Of a stretch of DNA of 64,000 bases, positions 53,543-63,000 are shown piece by piece; within the stretch, counting starts at the first letter, position 1, and every line of letters begins with the position of its first letter. The stretch is from JAABVD01 sp965204545 (lineage in GTDB: Bacteria > Verrucomicrobiota > Verrucomicrobiia > Opitutales > UBA2995). Under the pieces are notes generated by a model. It was given only the letters and a program-made list of their open reading frames with translations. It was not told the origin of the DNA and did not search any database. A program made the position numbers and the translations under genes. The stretch covers positions 124,001-188,000 of the forward strand of contig CBDBFA010000003.1 of the NCBI GenBank assembly GCA_965204545.1, read 5' to 3'.

Positions 53543-55012
53543 TGCCTGTATGACCTGTTTCCGCCGGAAGGCCTCAGCCTGTAGGGCCTCGACAAATCCG
53601 TCGAGGAACCTTGGGTCTTCCCGATTCTGAAAGGCGGCATAGACTGGGTCCTTGGTCTTTTCCATCCACTGGCCAAGGATGGCACGGTGAGCGGCAATCT
53701 CCTCCTGCCACTTGGGGTCATCGATCAGGTTGTTCAGGTTGTCCGGGTCGCTCTCAATGTCGAAAAACTCTTCCACACCGCGAAAGTCGAATTGGTGGAG
53801 ATGCCCGGCCCAAGTGGGATCCGTCTTGGCCAGCTCAACCATTTCCCGGTAGGATAAAGTCCCCTGGGCGGCGCCCTGGAATTTCCGTCCTTGGACGGCC
53901 CAGGGGTTGAAAATATAGTTGAAGCGCATGGTCTGGACCGCCCGCATAGGGTGGCGGCGCGAGCCCGAACTCTCGTTGTATTCCTTGATTACGTGATCCA
54001 ATTCGGGCTGTTTCTGTCCCTTGAGGACCGGGTAGAAGGAACGCCCCTCGAGGCCCTTGGGATTTTCGATGCCCGCGATATCGAGCAGGGTCGGTAAAAG
54101 ATCTAGCGCCGAGATCATGTGTTCGGTGTCATGAGTTCCCGGTTTGATCTGCCCCGGCCAGCGAACCATCCAGGGAGTCCGCGTGCTATGGTGGTAGAGG
54201 CAGGTCTTGGCGAAGGGCAACGGCATCCCGTGGTCGGAAAGGAACATGACGACCGTTTCCTCTGCCTGACCTGATTCGGCCAAGGCGCGCAAGGTTTCCC
54301 CGACACAATCGTCCGCCCGGCTGACGGACATGTAATAATGTGCCAGTTCTTTCCGTGCCTTGGGGGTATCGGGAAGGTAATCCGGAACCGGTACTTCCTC
54401 GGGCGTGTAGAGGCGGCTGGGCAGGTAGGGATCTTCGATTTCTTCACGGCGATGCCAACCGTAGAACGGCAGATGAGGGTCGGAAATATTGATTAGCAGG
54501 CAGAAGGGCTTATCCGCTTCTTTTGCCGCCGCGATGCCCTCGGTGGTGGTCCGATAATAGGAACCCGCATCCTTGATGTGATTCTCCTTCTCTTTGCCAC
54601 GGCCCATCACGAGGTCCCAGCCATAAGGACTGTAAGGCGTCGTATGGCCCACCTTGCCAAAGATCCCGGTGAAGTAACCGCCCGCCTTCATCAGATCGAC
54701 GAGATGCGGGTAGTGTGGGTTGGTAATCGGATAAAAACCTTCGACGAGATTGCTGTGTGGAGAAAGCCCGGTAAACATGACATTCCGCCCGGGGTAACAG
54801 TTCCCCACCATGACATGGGCGTATTCGAACCGGAGCCCCTCAGCCGCCAGCCGGTCCATGTTCGGGGTTATGCCCTCCAAGGGACAGCCGTAAACACCAA
54901 CCGAATCGCAGTTCATATCGTCGACTGAAATAAATAGAAGGTTGGGCCGTTCTGCGGATGCGACCGGGACAAAAACGGCTAGAAGAAGGAGGCGAAGAAA
55001 TGGGTGATGCAT
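53501..55012 (-). CDS. Secreted sulfatase with C-Y-P-G-R motif
   Basis: A 503-residue sulfatase starting MHHPFLRLLLLAVFVPVASA, a clear signal peptide; the long upstream open frame is rejected. The active-site cysteine is C72 in GNCYPGRNVMFTG (C-x-P-x-R kept, Gly at the fourth position). Metal-site segments are FISVDDMNCDSVGVYG and FLSDHGMPLPFAKTCLY. The C-terminal EEFFDIESDPDNLNNL is normal. Oddity: the last residues, KRGQTQNVKIAF, and the TAG are encoded by a REP arm. It is divergent from the sulfatase at 55168; the 155-bp gap probably holds both promoters. Confidence 0.9.
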   Translation of the reverse strand: MHHPFLRLLLLAVFVPVASAERPNLLFISVDDMNCDSVGVYGCPLEGITPNMDRLAAEGLRFEYAHVMVGNCYPGRNVMFTGLSPHSNLVEGFYPITNPHYPHLVDLMKAGGYFTGIFGKVGHTTPYSPYGWDLVMGRGKEKENHIKDAGSYYRTTTEGIAAAKEADKPFCLLINISDPHLPFYGWHRREEIEDPYLPSRLYTPEEVPVPDYLPDTPKARKELAHYYMSVSRADDCVGETLRALAESGQAEETVVMFLSDHGMPLPFAKTCLYHHSTRTPWMVRWPGQIKPGTHDTEHMISALDLLPTLLDIAGIENPKGLEGRSFYPVLKGQKQPELDHVIKEYNESSGSRRHPMRAVQTMRFNYIFNPWAVQGRKFQGAAQGTLSYREMVELAKTDPTWAGHLHQFDFRGVEEFFDIESDPDNLNNLIDDPKWQEEIAAHRAILGQWMEKTKDPVYAAFQNREDPRFLDGFVEALQAEAFRRKQVIQAQKRGQTQNVKIAF

Positions 55013-55167
55013 AAGAGTTCTCAGGTGGTTCGGAGTTTTGATTTTTGGGCACTTATGCCAAGGCACAATAGAAAACTTGGCTTGAAATTGAGTGATGGAA
55101 ATTAGATATCGATCTGGATAAGAAATGAAGTATCGGTTATCCTGATGGGAAGGATGCCAAAAGACAG

Positions 55168-56607
55168 ATGAATACTGGGCGTTATTTTCGCATTTGCTGT
55201 TTGATAGCAATAGCGTTCCCGGTTGGTGATTTACCTGCGGATAGCGAGAGACCGAACGTCCTGTTCATCTCCATCGATGATATGAACGATTGGACGACCC
55301 TATTCGATAAATCCAATCCAATCAAAACGCCCAATCTGGAAAGACTGGCCGACCGCGGAACCTTCTTCGCACGCGGCTACTGCAACTCCCCGGCCTGCAA
55401 TCCATCGCGAGCTTCCCTCTTGAGTGGTGTGCGGCCTTCCACCAGCGGCGTTTACGACAACAGCAGCAATTGGAACAAAGCTATGCCCGACGTGACCATT
55501 CTGCCACAGCATTTTAAAGATCACGGTTATAAAACCTATGCCTCCGGAAAGATCTTTCATCACCATGGCGCCGCCTTCTTTCGTTACCAGGCCTTTGATG
55601 AATACCTGGAATTCCCAACCAGGCAACCGGACCGGCCCATGCCCAAGAATGGCAATATGAACGGCATTGAGAAATGGACTCGCCAAGATGGAAGCCAGAG
55701 TCCTGTCAGTCGAAACTTTGACTGGGGTGTTTATCCGCCCGAAGAAGATTCCCATATCGACAACCGTACCATCGATTGGGCCATCGAAAGAATTGAAAGC
55801 GCAAAAGAACCCTTTTTCATAGCCACAGGGATCTATCGGCCTCACATGCCATTTTTCACGCCTAAGAAATGGTATGACCAATATCCATTGGATGAAATCG
55901 AAAATCCGGTCATCAAAGAAGATGATTTAGAGGACGTGCCCGAATCGGGAATCGAAATGCTAAGAGCCCGTGCCTTCATGAGCACCTTTGCCGCTGAAAA
56001 AACACGGGATCCGAAAATATTCGATAAGGCGGTGCGCGGCTATCAGGCAGCATCGAGTTTTGCAGATTTCAAGGTAGGTCAATTAATGGATGCTTTGGAT
56101 GCCAGTGGGAAGGGGAACAATACCATAATCGTTCTCTGGTCCGACCACGGTTTCCATGTCGGCGAAAAAGAAAACTGGGAGAAATTCGTTCTCTACGAAA
56201 AAGCGACTCATATTCCTTACATTTTTGTAGCGCCCGGTTTTAGAAAAGGCCAGGTCAGCTACCGACCGGTCTCTCTCATTGACCTCTACCCCACCCTGGT
56301 TGAACTTTGCGGACTCCCAAAACCGGACCACCTTGAAGGCGAAAGCCTTGTCCCGCTTTTACAGAATCCAAAAGCCAAGAGGAACCCCGCCATCATCACC
56401 TTCGGCCGGGGCAATCATGCGATACGTAGCGATCGTTACCGGTATATCCGATACGTGGATGGAGAAGAAGAATTCTACCATACGGAAAATGACCCGCATG
56501 AGTGGCACAATCTGGCAAATCATACGAGCAGTCGCAAACTTATGGACGAAATGGCAAAATGGATTCCCAAAACAAACGCCAAACCAATTGAGGCCACCCA
56601 AAAATGA
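55168..56607 (+). CDS. Secreted sulfatase, iduronate-2-sulfatase-like
   Basis: A 479-residue sulfatase with an N-terminal hydrophobic leader. FISIDDMNDWTTLF carries the first metal ligands, and the formylglycine site is C77-N-P-S-R81. SGVRPSTSGVYDN, ASGKIFHH, GIYRPHMPFFTPKKWY and WSDHGFHVGEKENWEKFVLYE are characteristic of iduronate-2-sulfatase-type (S1_7) enzymes. The stop overlaps the start of the next sulfatase by four bases (ATGA), so they are translated together. Substrate is inferred only by resemblance. Confidence 0.9.
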   Translation: MNTGRYFRICCLIAIAFPVGDLPADSERPNVLFISIDDMNDWTTLFDKSNPIKTPNLERLADRGTFFARGYCNSPACNPSRASLLSGVRPSTSGVYDNSSNWNKAMPDVTILPQHFKDHGYKTYASGKIFHHHGAAFFRYQAFDEYLEFPTRQPDRPMPKNGNMNGIEKWTRQDGSQSPVSRNFDWGVYPPEEDSHIDNRTIDWAIERIESAKEPFFIATGIYRPHMPFFTPKKWYDQYPLDEIENPVIKEDDLEDVPESGIEMLRARAFMSTFAAEKTRDPKIFDKAVRGYQAASSFADFKVGQLMDALDASGKGNNTIIVLWSDHGFHVGEKENWEKFVLYEKATHIPYIFVAPGFRKGQVSYRPVSLIDLYPTLVELCGLPKPDHLEGESLVPLLQNPKAKRNPAIITFGRGNHAIRSDRYRYIRYVDGEEEFYHTENDPHEWHNLANHTSSRKLMDEMAKWIPKTNAKPIEATQK

Positions 56608-58058
56608 CACGAACTCTCGCTCTTATCCTATCCCTTTCGCTTTTTCCTTTCGTAGCCGAATCGGCAACCAACGTTCTCCTGATTGTCTCGGAGGATAACG
56701 GGCAGGAACTTGGTTGTTATGGAGAACCCTATGTAAATACGCCGAACCTCGATAAATTGGCCTCCGAAGGGGTTCTCTTCAAGAACGCCTATGTAGCCCA
56801 AGCCGGATGCAGTCAGTCGAGGGCCTCGTTCCTGACCGGCCTGTTCCCGCACCAAAACGGCCAGATCGGTTTGGCGACCTGGAAATTTCGGATGTATGAC
56901 AAAAACACTCCGAATATCGTGCGCAGCCTGAAAGAGGCTGGTTACCGCACGGGAATCATAGGTAAACTTCACATCAACCCCGAATCAGCCTTTCCCTTCG
57001 ATTTTGAAGCCATAGGCAAATCCAATTTCAGCCGCCAGGATCTGCCAGGCTACGCTCGGGAAGCCAAGGCTTTCATCAATGCCGCCGATGCGCCCTTCTT
57101 TCTCAGCATCAACTACCCTGATGCTCATAGACCATTTATTCCTCAAGTAAATGGTCTGCCCCAAAAGCCTCTGACCGGGAACGAAGTTAAGCCACTGGAC
57201 TATTTTGGCTTAGATAATCCACAGCTCCGGCAACAAACCGCTGATCACTACAATTGCATGATGCGGTTGGATACGCTCATTGGAGATTTACTTCAAGTCC
57301 TCGAAGAAAGTGGAAAAGCAAAGGATACTTTGGTAGCTTATTTCGCAGACCATGGAGCCGACATGCTTCGAGGAAAGCGCACTTCCTATGAAGGCGGCAC
57401 GAGAATTCCCTTTATTATGCGGTGGCCCGGCCGGACAAAAACCAAACTCGTATCCACTGAACTGGTTTCGCTCATTGATTTGGTGCCCACGTTATTGGAA
57501 GCCACTGGCGCCGCCCCCATTCCAAACCTGCCGGGCAAGTCCCTCACACCCTTGTTGAAGGGCGATAAAACGGAATGGCGCACCCACTTGTTTACAGAGT
57601 TTCACCTTCATTCAGCCCAAAATTTCTACCCTCAACGCACCATCAGGAATGATCGCTACAAGCTCATTTTGAACCTGATGCCAGGCAGGGTAAACCCCGG
57701 GAACCAATTTACTTTAAACCGTTTTTTTGAGGATTTGATAGCAACGATCGATCAAGCGCCGGACCCCATCCGCTCTGCCTACCGGAAAATGGATCGACCC
57801 CAAAAATTCGAGCTCTACGACCTCAAGGAAGATCCACACGAATTCAACAATCTGGCAGAAGACCCCAACTATTGGGAAATCCGAACCGACCTGGAGAAAC
57901 GTCTGGATGCCTGGAGGCATGAGACGAGGGACCCAATGCTGAAATACATCAATCTACTTCGTTTAAAGGAAGAAGTGGATGCCTGTTTCGTTGAGGGCCA
58001 ACCTGACAAAGCCAAACTCACCCTGACCTACCCGGATTATTTTTTTGATCGGCGATAA
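56604..58058 (+). CDS. Secreted sulfatase, heparan N-sulfatase-like, C-S-Q-S-R motif
   Basis: A 484-residue SGSH-like sulfatase with a signal peptide (MTRTLALILSLSLFPFVAES). The active-site cysteine is C69 in GCSQSRASFLTGLFPHQNG, again with Gln at the Pro/Ala position. VSEDNGQELGCYGEPYV, IGKLHINPESAFPF and YFADHGADMLRGKRTSYEGG match the paralogue at 4164-5630 very closely. It forms a coupled pair with the iduronate-sulfatase-like gene upstream. The sialidase starts 12 bp downstream, so all three are probably one operon. Confidence 0.9.
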   Translation: MTRTLALILSLSLFPFVAESATNVLLIVSEDNGQELGCYGEPYVNTPNLDKLASEGVLFKNAYVAQAGCSQSRASFLTGLFPHQNGQIGLATWKFRMYDKNTPNIVRSLKEAGYRTGIIGKLHINPESAFPFDFEAIGKSNFSRQDLPGYAREAKAFINAADAPFFLSINYPDAHRPFIPQVNGLPQKPLTGNEVKPLDYFGLDNPQLRQQTADHYNCMMRLDTLIGDLLQVLEESGKAKDTLVAYFADHGADMLRGKRTSYEGGTRIPFIMRWPGRTKTKLVSTELVSLIDLVPTLLEATGAAPIPNLPGKSLTPLLKGDKTEWRTHLFTEFHLHSAQNFYPQRTIRNDRYKLILNLMPGRVNPGNQFTLNRFFEDLIATIDQAPDPIRSAYRKMDRPQKFELYDLKEDPHEFNNLAEDPNYWEIRTDLEKRLDAWRHETRDPMLKYINLLRLKEEVDACFVEGQPDKAKLTLTYPDYFFDRR

Positions 58059-58070
58059 AGCCCTACCCCT

Positions 58071-59171
58071 ATGCATCATACCCTTTCATTTCTGCTCTTT
58101 ACAATTCTTCCTTCTTCCGTTTCCGCAATCGATGAAACCATGCTCTTCAAATCCGGCGAGGAAGGTTATTCCAATTATCGAATTCCAGCCTTGATCACGA
58201 CGAAGGGCGGCTCCCTCCTGGCATTTTGCGAAGCCCGCAAGTACCACCGTGGGGATAGCGGCGATATCGACCTCATCCTCAAGCGATCCACCGACAACGG
58301 TAAAACCTGGTCAGAGCCAATTGTGGCTTGGGATGCCGGAGAGGATACAGCGGGCAACCCCTGCCCGGTTGTGGATCAAAGAACCGGCCGGATCATCAAC
58401 ATCATTTGTTGGAACCTCGGGAGCGACCACGGTCGGGAACTCCATAGTGGAACGGGGAAAGATACGCGCCGTGTGTTTCAAACGCATTCCGATGACGACG
58501 GCTTGACCTGGACGGAGCCCAAAGAAATTACCTCCATGGTGAAACACCCAACCTGGTGGTGGTATGCCACCGGCCCCGGGATCGGAATACAGCTGGAAAA
58601 AGGCCCGAACACAGGAAGATTGGTTATCCCGGCCAACCACACAGCTGAAGGCTATTATGGATCCCACACCCTCTACAGCGATGACGGCGGTGAGACCTGG
58701 AAGGTAAGCAGTTTAATCAAACCCACTACCAACGAGAGCCAGGTAGTAGAATTGTCCGATGGCCGGCTCATGATGAATATGCGCTCTCAAGGGTTTCCCG
58801 AAACATCCAGACCCAGGAATGGATACCGATCCATTTCATACAGTAGCGATGGAGGGGAAACCTGGTCGGACCCGAAATTCGACGACGAGTTGGGAGATCC
58901 GCGCTGCCAGGCCAGTCTCATCCGTTATGACGAACACCGCCTATTATTTTCCAACCCCAGTCCACCCATAAAAGCAGAACGCGGAGAGCGAATCCGCATG
59001 ACCGTCCGACTAAGCCACGATGATGGCGAAACCTGGCCTTCTGACTTATTGATCTACGAAGGCCCATCCGCCTATTCCAGCTTAATAAGAATTCCAGACG
59101 GATCGGTGGGGCTTCTCTACGAGAAAAACACGGACATCGTTTTCTCAAGATTCTCCATTCAGGAGCTTTAA
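58071..59171 (+). CDS. Exo-alpha-sialidase (GH33-like)
   Basis: A 366-residue secreted sialidase with signal peptide (to SVSA). YRIPAL (residues 36-41) carries the first arginine of the catalytic triad. Five Asp boxes follow: STDNGKTW, SDDDGLTW, SDDGGETW, SSDGGETW and SHDDGETW. NESQVVELSDG holds the likely catalytic Glu and SAYSSLIRI the nucleophilic Tyr region. It removes terminal sialic acid or a related nonulosonate from glycans. It follows two sulfatases in one run, suggesting a sulfated, sialylated or similar substrate. The TAA stop is followed by ACCGCATGTCCCA, close to the fold-back terminus, a possible third case of an element at a stop codon. Confidence 0.88.
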   Translation: MHHTLSFLLFTILPSSVSAIDETMLFKSGEEGYSNYRIPALITTKGGSLLAFCEARKYHRGDSGDIDLILKRSTDNGKTWSEPIVAWDAGEDTAGNPCPVVDQRTGRIINIICWNLGSDHGRELHSGTGKDTRRVFQTHSDDDGLTWTEPKEITSMVKHPTWWWYATGPGIGIQLEKGPNTGRLVIPANHTAEGYYGSHTLYSDDGGETWKVSSLIKPTTNESQVVELSDGRLMMNMRSQGFPETSRPRNGYRSISYSSDGGETWSDPKFDDELGDPRCQASLIRYDEHRLLFSNPSPPIKAERGERIRMTVRLSHDDGETWPSDLLIYEGPSAYSSLIRIPDGSVGLLYEKNTDIVFSRFSIQEL

Positions 59172-59274
59172 ACCGCATGTCCCACTACCGGGTTGTAGGA
59201 GCGCAAAGATGGAAAAAAAGAATAACCACAGAGGACTCAGAGAGCACAGAGAGGGGGGGAGGCGGTTGCGATCG

Positions 59275-59670
59275 TCACGGTTGAGCCTTCTCCTCCATGA
59301 TCTGGATCAGGTTGCCGCATGTATCGTCGAAGACTGCGGTAATGACAGTCCCCAGGTCGGTTGGCGGCTGCAAGAATCGTACACCTTTCGCCACTAGACG
59401 CTCGTGCTCGGCTCCGACATCGTCGACCGCGAAGGAGTTATAGGGGATCCCGTCCTCCACGAGCGCCTTCCTGAACGGACCGACTGTGGGGTGTTCAGCA
59501 GGCTCAAGCACCAACTCCGTCCCCTCCGGAGCTTCCTCGGATACCACGGTGATCCACGCGTGCTCTCCCAGAGGGATGTTGTGCTTGAGCAGAAAGCCAA
59601 GCGTTTCTATGTAGAAACGAAGTGCCTTCTGTTGGTCGTCCACGAAGACGGCGGCCAGGTTGATTCTCAT
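59275..59670 (-). CDS. VOC (glyoxalase/dioxygenase fold) protein
   Basis: A 131-residue VOC-superfamily protein: MRINLAAVFVDDQQKALRFYIETLGF is the first beta-alpha-beta unit, and VTAVFDDTCGNLIQI-like residues end the second. The function of such small VOC proteins ranges from glyoxalase to drug binding and cannot be decided. A longer frame upstream is a broken ArsR gene; the true start is the ATG at 59670, which overlaps the ArsR stop as ATGA. Confidence 0.82.
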   Translation of the reverse strand: MRINLAAVFVDDQQKALRFYIETLGFLLKHNIPLGEHAWITVVSEEAPEGTELVLEPAEHPTVGPFRKALVEDGIPYNSFAVDDVGAEHERLVAKGVRFLQPPTDLGTVITAVFDDTCGNLIQIMEEKAQP

Positions 59671-59835
59671 TTCTGGATTTCCTCGTCTGTCGAGATCGGC
59701 CACCGCTCCCTGATTGCCTTCAGCGGGACGCACACAAAGCTCGAAGAGGGATTGACCCGGCCGATCCACGAGTCCATCCAGGATGGCCCGCTTGGTTCGG
59801 TCAGCGATCGCACGGAAAATGTCCACATGACTCAT
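59668..59835 (-). pseudogene. ArsR-family regulator, internally deleted
   Basis: The first 34 residues, MSHVDIFRAIADRTKRAILDG..., ending SLFELC, are the start of an ArsR winged helix. The end of such a protein, PLKAIRERWPISTDEEIQK, lies in another frame just before a TGA that overlaps the VOC start. About 50 residues, including the recognition helix, are missing and the frame is shifted. The gene is therefore dead, although the ORF accidentally runs on into the VOC gene. ArsR-VOC gene pairs are common elsewhere. Confidence 0.7.
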
Positions 59836-59871
59836 GAAATGCAACGGTGGACTTGAATGTCAACTCCTTGG

Positions 59872-59977
59872 CAAAAAAGGGGTCAAACGCAAAATGTTAA
59901 CATCGCCTTTTAGTTTTACCTGAATGACTGAAGCGAACCAATCAGATGTTAACATTTTGCGTTTGACCCCTTTTTTG
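59872..59977. repeat. REP inverted pair (REPIN)
   Basis: Arms 59872-59904 and 59945-59977 form a perfect 33-bp inverted repeat with the GGGGTCAAACGCAAAAT core. The 40-bp loop is close to that of the element at 53385. Relative to that element one base pair differs on both arms at once (TAAAATC becomes TAACATC, and its partner changes to match). It lies between the ArsR remnant and the large dehydrogenase gene and here does not touch a stop codon. Confidence 0.92.
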
Positions 59978-60026
59978 TTGCACGGCGGGAATGATAGGCT
60001 GTAGTGCTTGGCTACGACCTAGATTC

Positions 60027-63000
60027 ATGAAAACGCTCTGCTTTCTTCTTCTGACTGTTTCGTTAACCTCGGTTTATGCGGCTCCGCTTAAACTGGTTCA
60101 AGACGAGGAGGCTGAGACCATCTCCGTATTCAGACCCGATGGGGAGGAGGCCATCCTGGTGCAAAACGCCCACTCCGACCATCGGCCCTACCTGCATCCG
60201 ATTGTGGCGCCGGACGGAAATGGAATCCTTACCGAGTACAGCCCCGGACATCACCCTCACCAGACCGGCCTCTACTGGGGATTCACCCGCGTGAATGGAC
60301 GTGACTATTTCCACAATCCATCCGATGGCTACTGGAAGTTGCTCGAGGCCAACATCATCGCAGCAGACGGGGACATTGTTCAGTGGGAGACCCTTTACCA
60401 TCTGCTCGACGAAGAAGGAACGGCACTCATGGAGGAAACGCAGGTATGGTCGATGCGAGACATGGGGGACCGGTATTTCGTCGATCTGATCTGGTCCGGA
60501 AAAGCCCACACCGATATCACGATATCCAAGTACAATTACGGAGGCCTGTTTCTGCGGATGCCGTATCAGAGAGGCATCACCAAAGGGGAAGCCACGAACA
60601 GCACTCGTCAGGTCAATGGAAGGGCGGAGGGGCAACGCGCATCCTGGGTCAATGTGGGAATGCAAATCGAGGGACGCGATCCCGACGATTGGGGGCACAT
60701 CGCGATTCTCGACCACATCGATAATGACGCCTATCCAACCCCTTGGCGGGTGGACAGGCAACTGGGCATCGGTCCGGCCCGTTCCCGACTGGGTGACTGG
60801 CACATCGAGGCCGGGGAGGTTGCTACCTACAAGCACCGGCTTATCGTTTATACCGGTCGACTGAATGACATTCACATGCACGAGGACTGGTTGGCCTATA
60901 CCGGCCAAAATAACACCCATGCGGAGTGGATCCTGGCTCGTGAGGAAGCCAAGCGAGCAGCGTTTCTTACGGGAGAACAAGCCATTGCAAAGATGACGGT
61001 TCCCGAAGGTATGGAAGTCACTTTGGTTACCTCGGAGCCGCAGATCACGCAGCCTCTGGCATTCTGCTACGATGACCGAGGACGTCTGTGGATTGCCGAA
61101 AACAGGGACTACGAAACGCGGCGATCGGGTTTTTCCAATGACGGGGAGAGCCGCATTCTCATCCTGGAAGATGAAGATGGTGACGGGAAAATGGATACCA
61201 GGAAAGTATTCATGGAAGGCCTTCCCTTTCCTTCGGCCATTGCCGTCGGATTTGATGGACTCTGGCTGGGAGCGCCGCCGAATCTCATGTTTGTTCCGGA
61301 CCGGGATGGAGATGACAAAGCCGATGATGAAATTGAAGTACGCCTGACCGGTTGGGGTATTCGCGATCGTCACGAAGTATTGAACAGTTTTATTTGGGGG
61401 CCCGATGGTTGGCTCTACGGTTGTCAGGGATTTGCCACTCCTTCCACAGTGGGTAAACCGGTCGATGGAGGACGCATCTACAAGAAAGGGGATCCATTTC
61501 CCATAAATCAGGAAGTCGTCGACGGCCAGTTTATCGATGGCGGGGTATTTCGCTATCATCCCATCAAGGATCGCTTTGAAGTCGTGGCCCACGGATTCAG
61601 CAATCCTTGGGGATTAGACTTCGACGATACCGGGCAGGCATTCATTTCGGCCTGTGTAATTCCCCATGCCTGGCACGTTGTGCAAGGCGGGATTTTCCAC
61701 CGCCAGGGAGGCAGCCACATAAACCCCCATGTCTATTCGGATATCAAGACCATCGCGGATCACCGGCACCGTTCGGCCCACGGGGGAGCCCGCGTTTACC
61801 TGGCAGACCTTTTACCGGAGGAGTATCACGGTCGGCTCTTCATGGCTAACATCCACGAGCACGCTCTCCTTTCGGAAATTTTAGTGCGGAACGGTTCCGG
61901 CTTTATCGCCAAACACGGCGACGACACGGTCCTTGCCAATGATCCGCAATGGGTTGGCTTCAGCCTGGAGATCGGTCCGGATGGCGCAATTTACATGCTG
62001 GACTGGCACGATGCCGACATCTGCGGCAATGACGTGCACGACAAGGACACGGGACGGGTTTTCCGCTTGGCCCCGGAAGGCACGCCGTATCCCACAAACT
62101 TCGATCTGAAAACACTCAGCGACCGGGAACTGGTTGAAATGCAGTTGGACAAAAATGACTGGTACGTTCGCCGGGCTCGCGTCATCCTGCAGGAGCGCGC
62201 TGAGAAGAATGGTCTTTCCCGGGATGAGCATATGCGCCTTTGGGAGATGTTCAGGACCCAAACAGACACTGGCAGAAAATTGAGGGCGCTGTGGGCGCTG
62301 CATGTTACGGGTGGAATTACCCGGAAACACCTGACCGGGATGCTGAAGCATGATGATGAATACATACGCGCTTGGGCGGTTCAGTTGCTTTGTGAAGATA
62401 AGGATCCCGGGAAAGCTGCTTTGACCGAATTTACCGAGATGGCAAAGTCGGATTCATCCCCGGTCGTTCGCCTCTACTTGGCTTCAGCTCTGCAGCGCAT
62501 CCCCAAGGAAAATGTCTGGGGTATTGCCTCAGCCCTGATGAGTCACGCGGGGGACGCCGATGATCACAATATTCCCAAAATAGTCTGGTACGGTATTGAG
62601 CCGCTTGTGCCTGAGAATCCGGTTCGGGCTATGGAAGTAGCGTCGAAGAGCCGGATTCCGATGGTCTCTCAGTTTATTGCCAGACGTGCCACCTCGGGCA
62701 GGTTGCTCGAGTCTGTAATAAATGCGCTGGCAGCTTCCAGCTCTTCCGCAACTCGTAAGGTTTTACTGGAAGGGATGCGCGATGGACTGCTCGGTCAACG
62801 CGACCTGAGCGCTCCGGCGACATGGTCCAGCCTGGAAAAGGAGTTGTTGAAGGAACCAGGTATGAAGAACCTGACCTTGCAGGTGGGACAGCTGTTTGGA
62901 AGCGCTGAAGCGGGTAAGAGTCAGTTGGTTGAACTGAATGATCCCTCGACGCCGTTGGAGCGGCGCCAGGAAATTCTCCGCACCTTCGCCCAGATGATAT

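Noticed and set aside
59275..59844. A genuine ArsR-VOC fusion protein
   Set aside because: The ArsR part is too short, lacks the recognition helix, and its true C terminus is in another frame ending at the VOC start codon.
60063..61592. 509-codon open frame on the minus strand
   Set aside because: It lies entirely antisense to the dehydrogenase fusion, whose domains and CxxCH are clear. The antisense frame has no recognisable family, and long antisense frames are expected in GC-rich genes.
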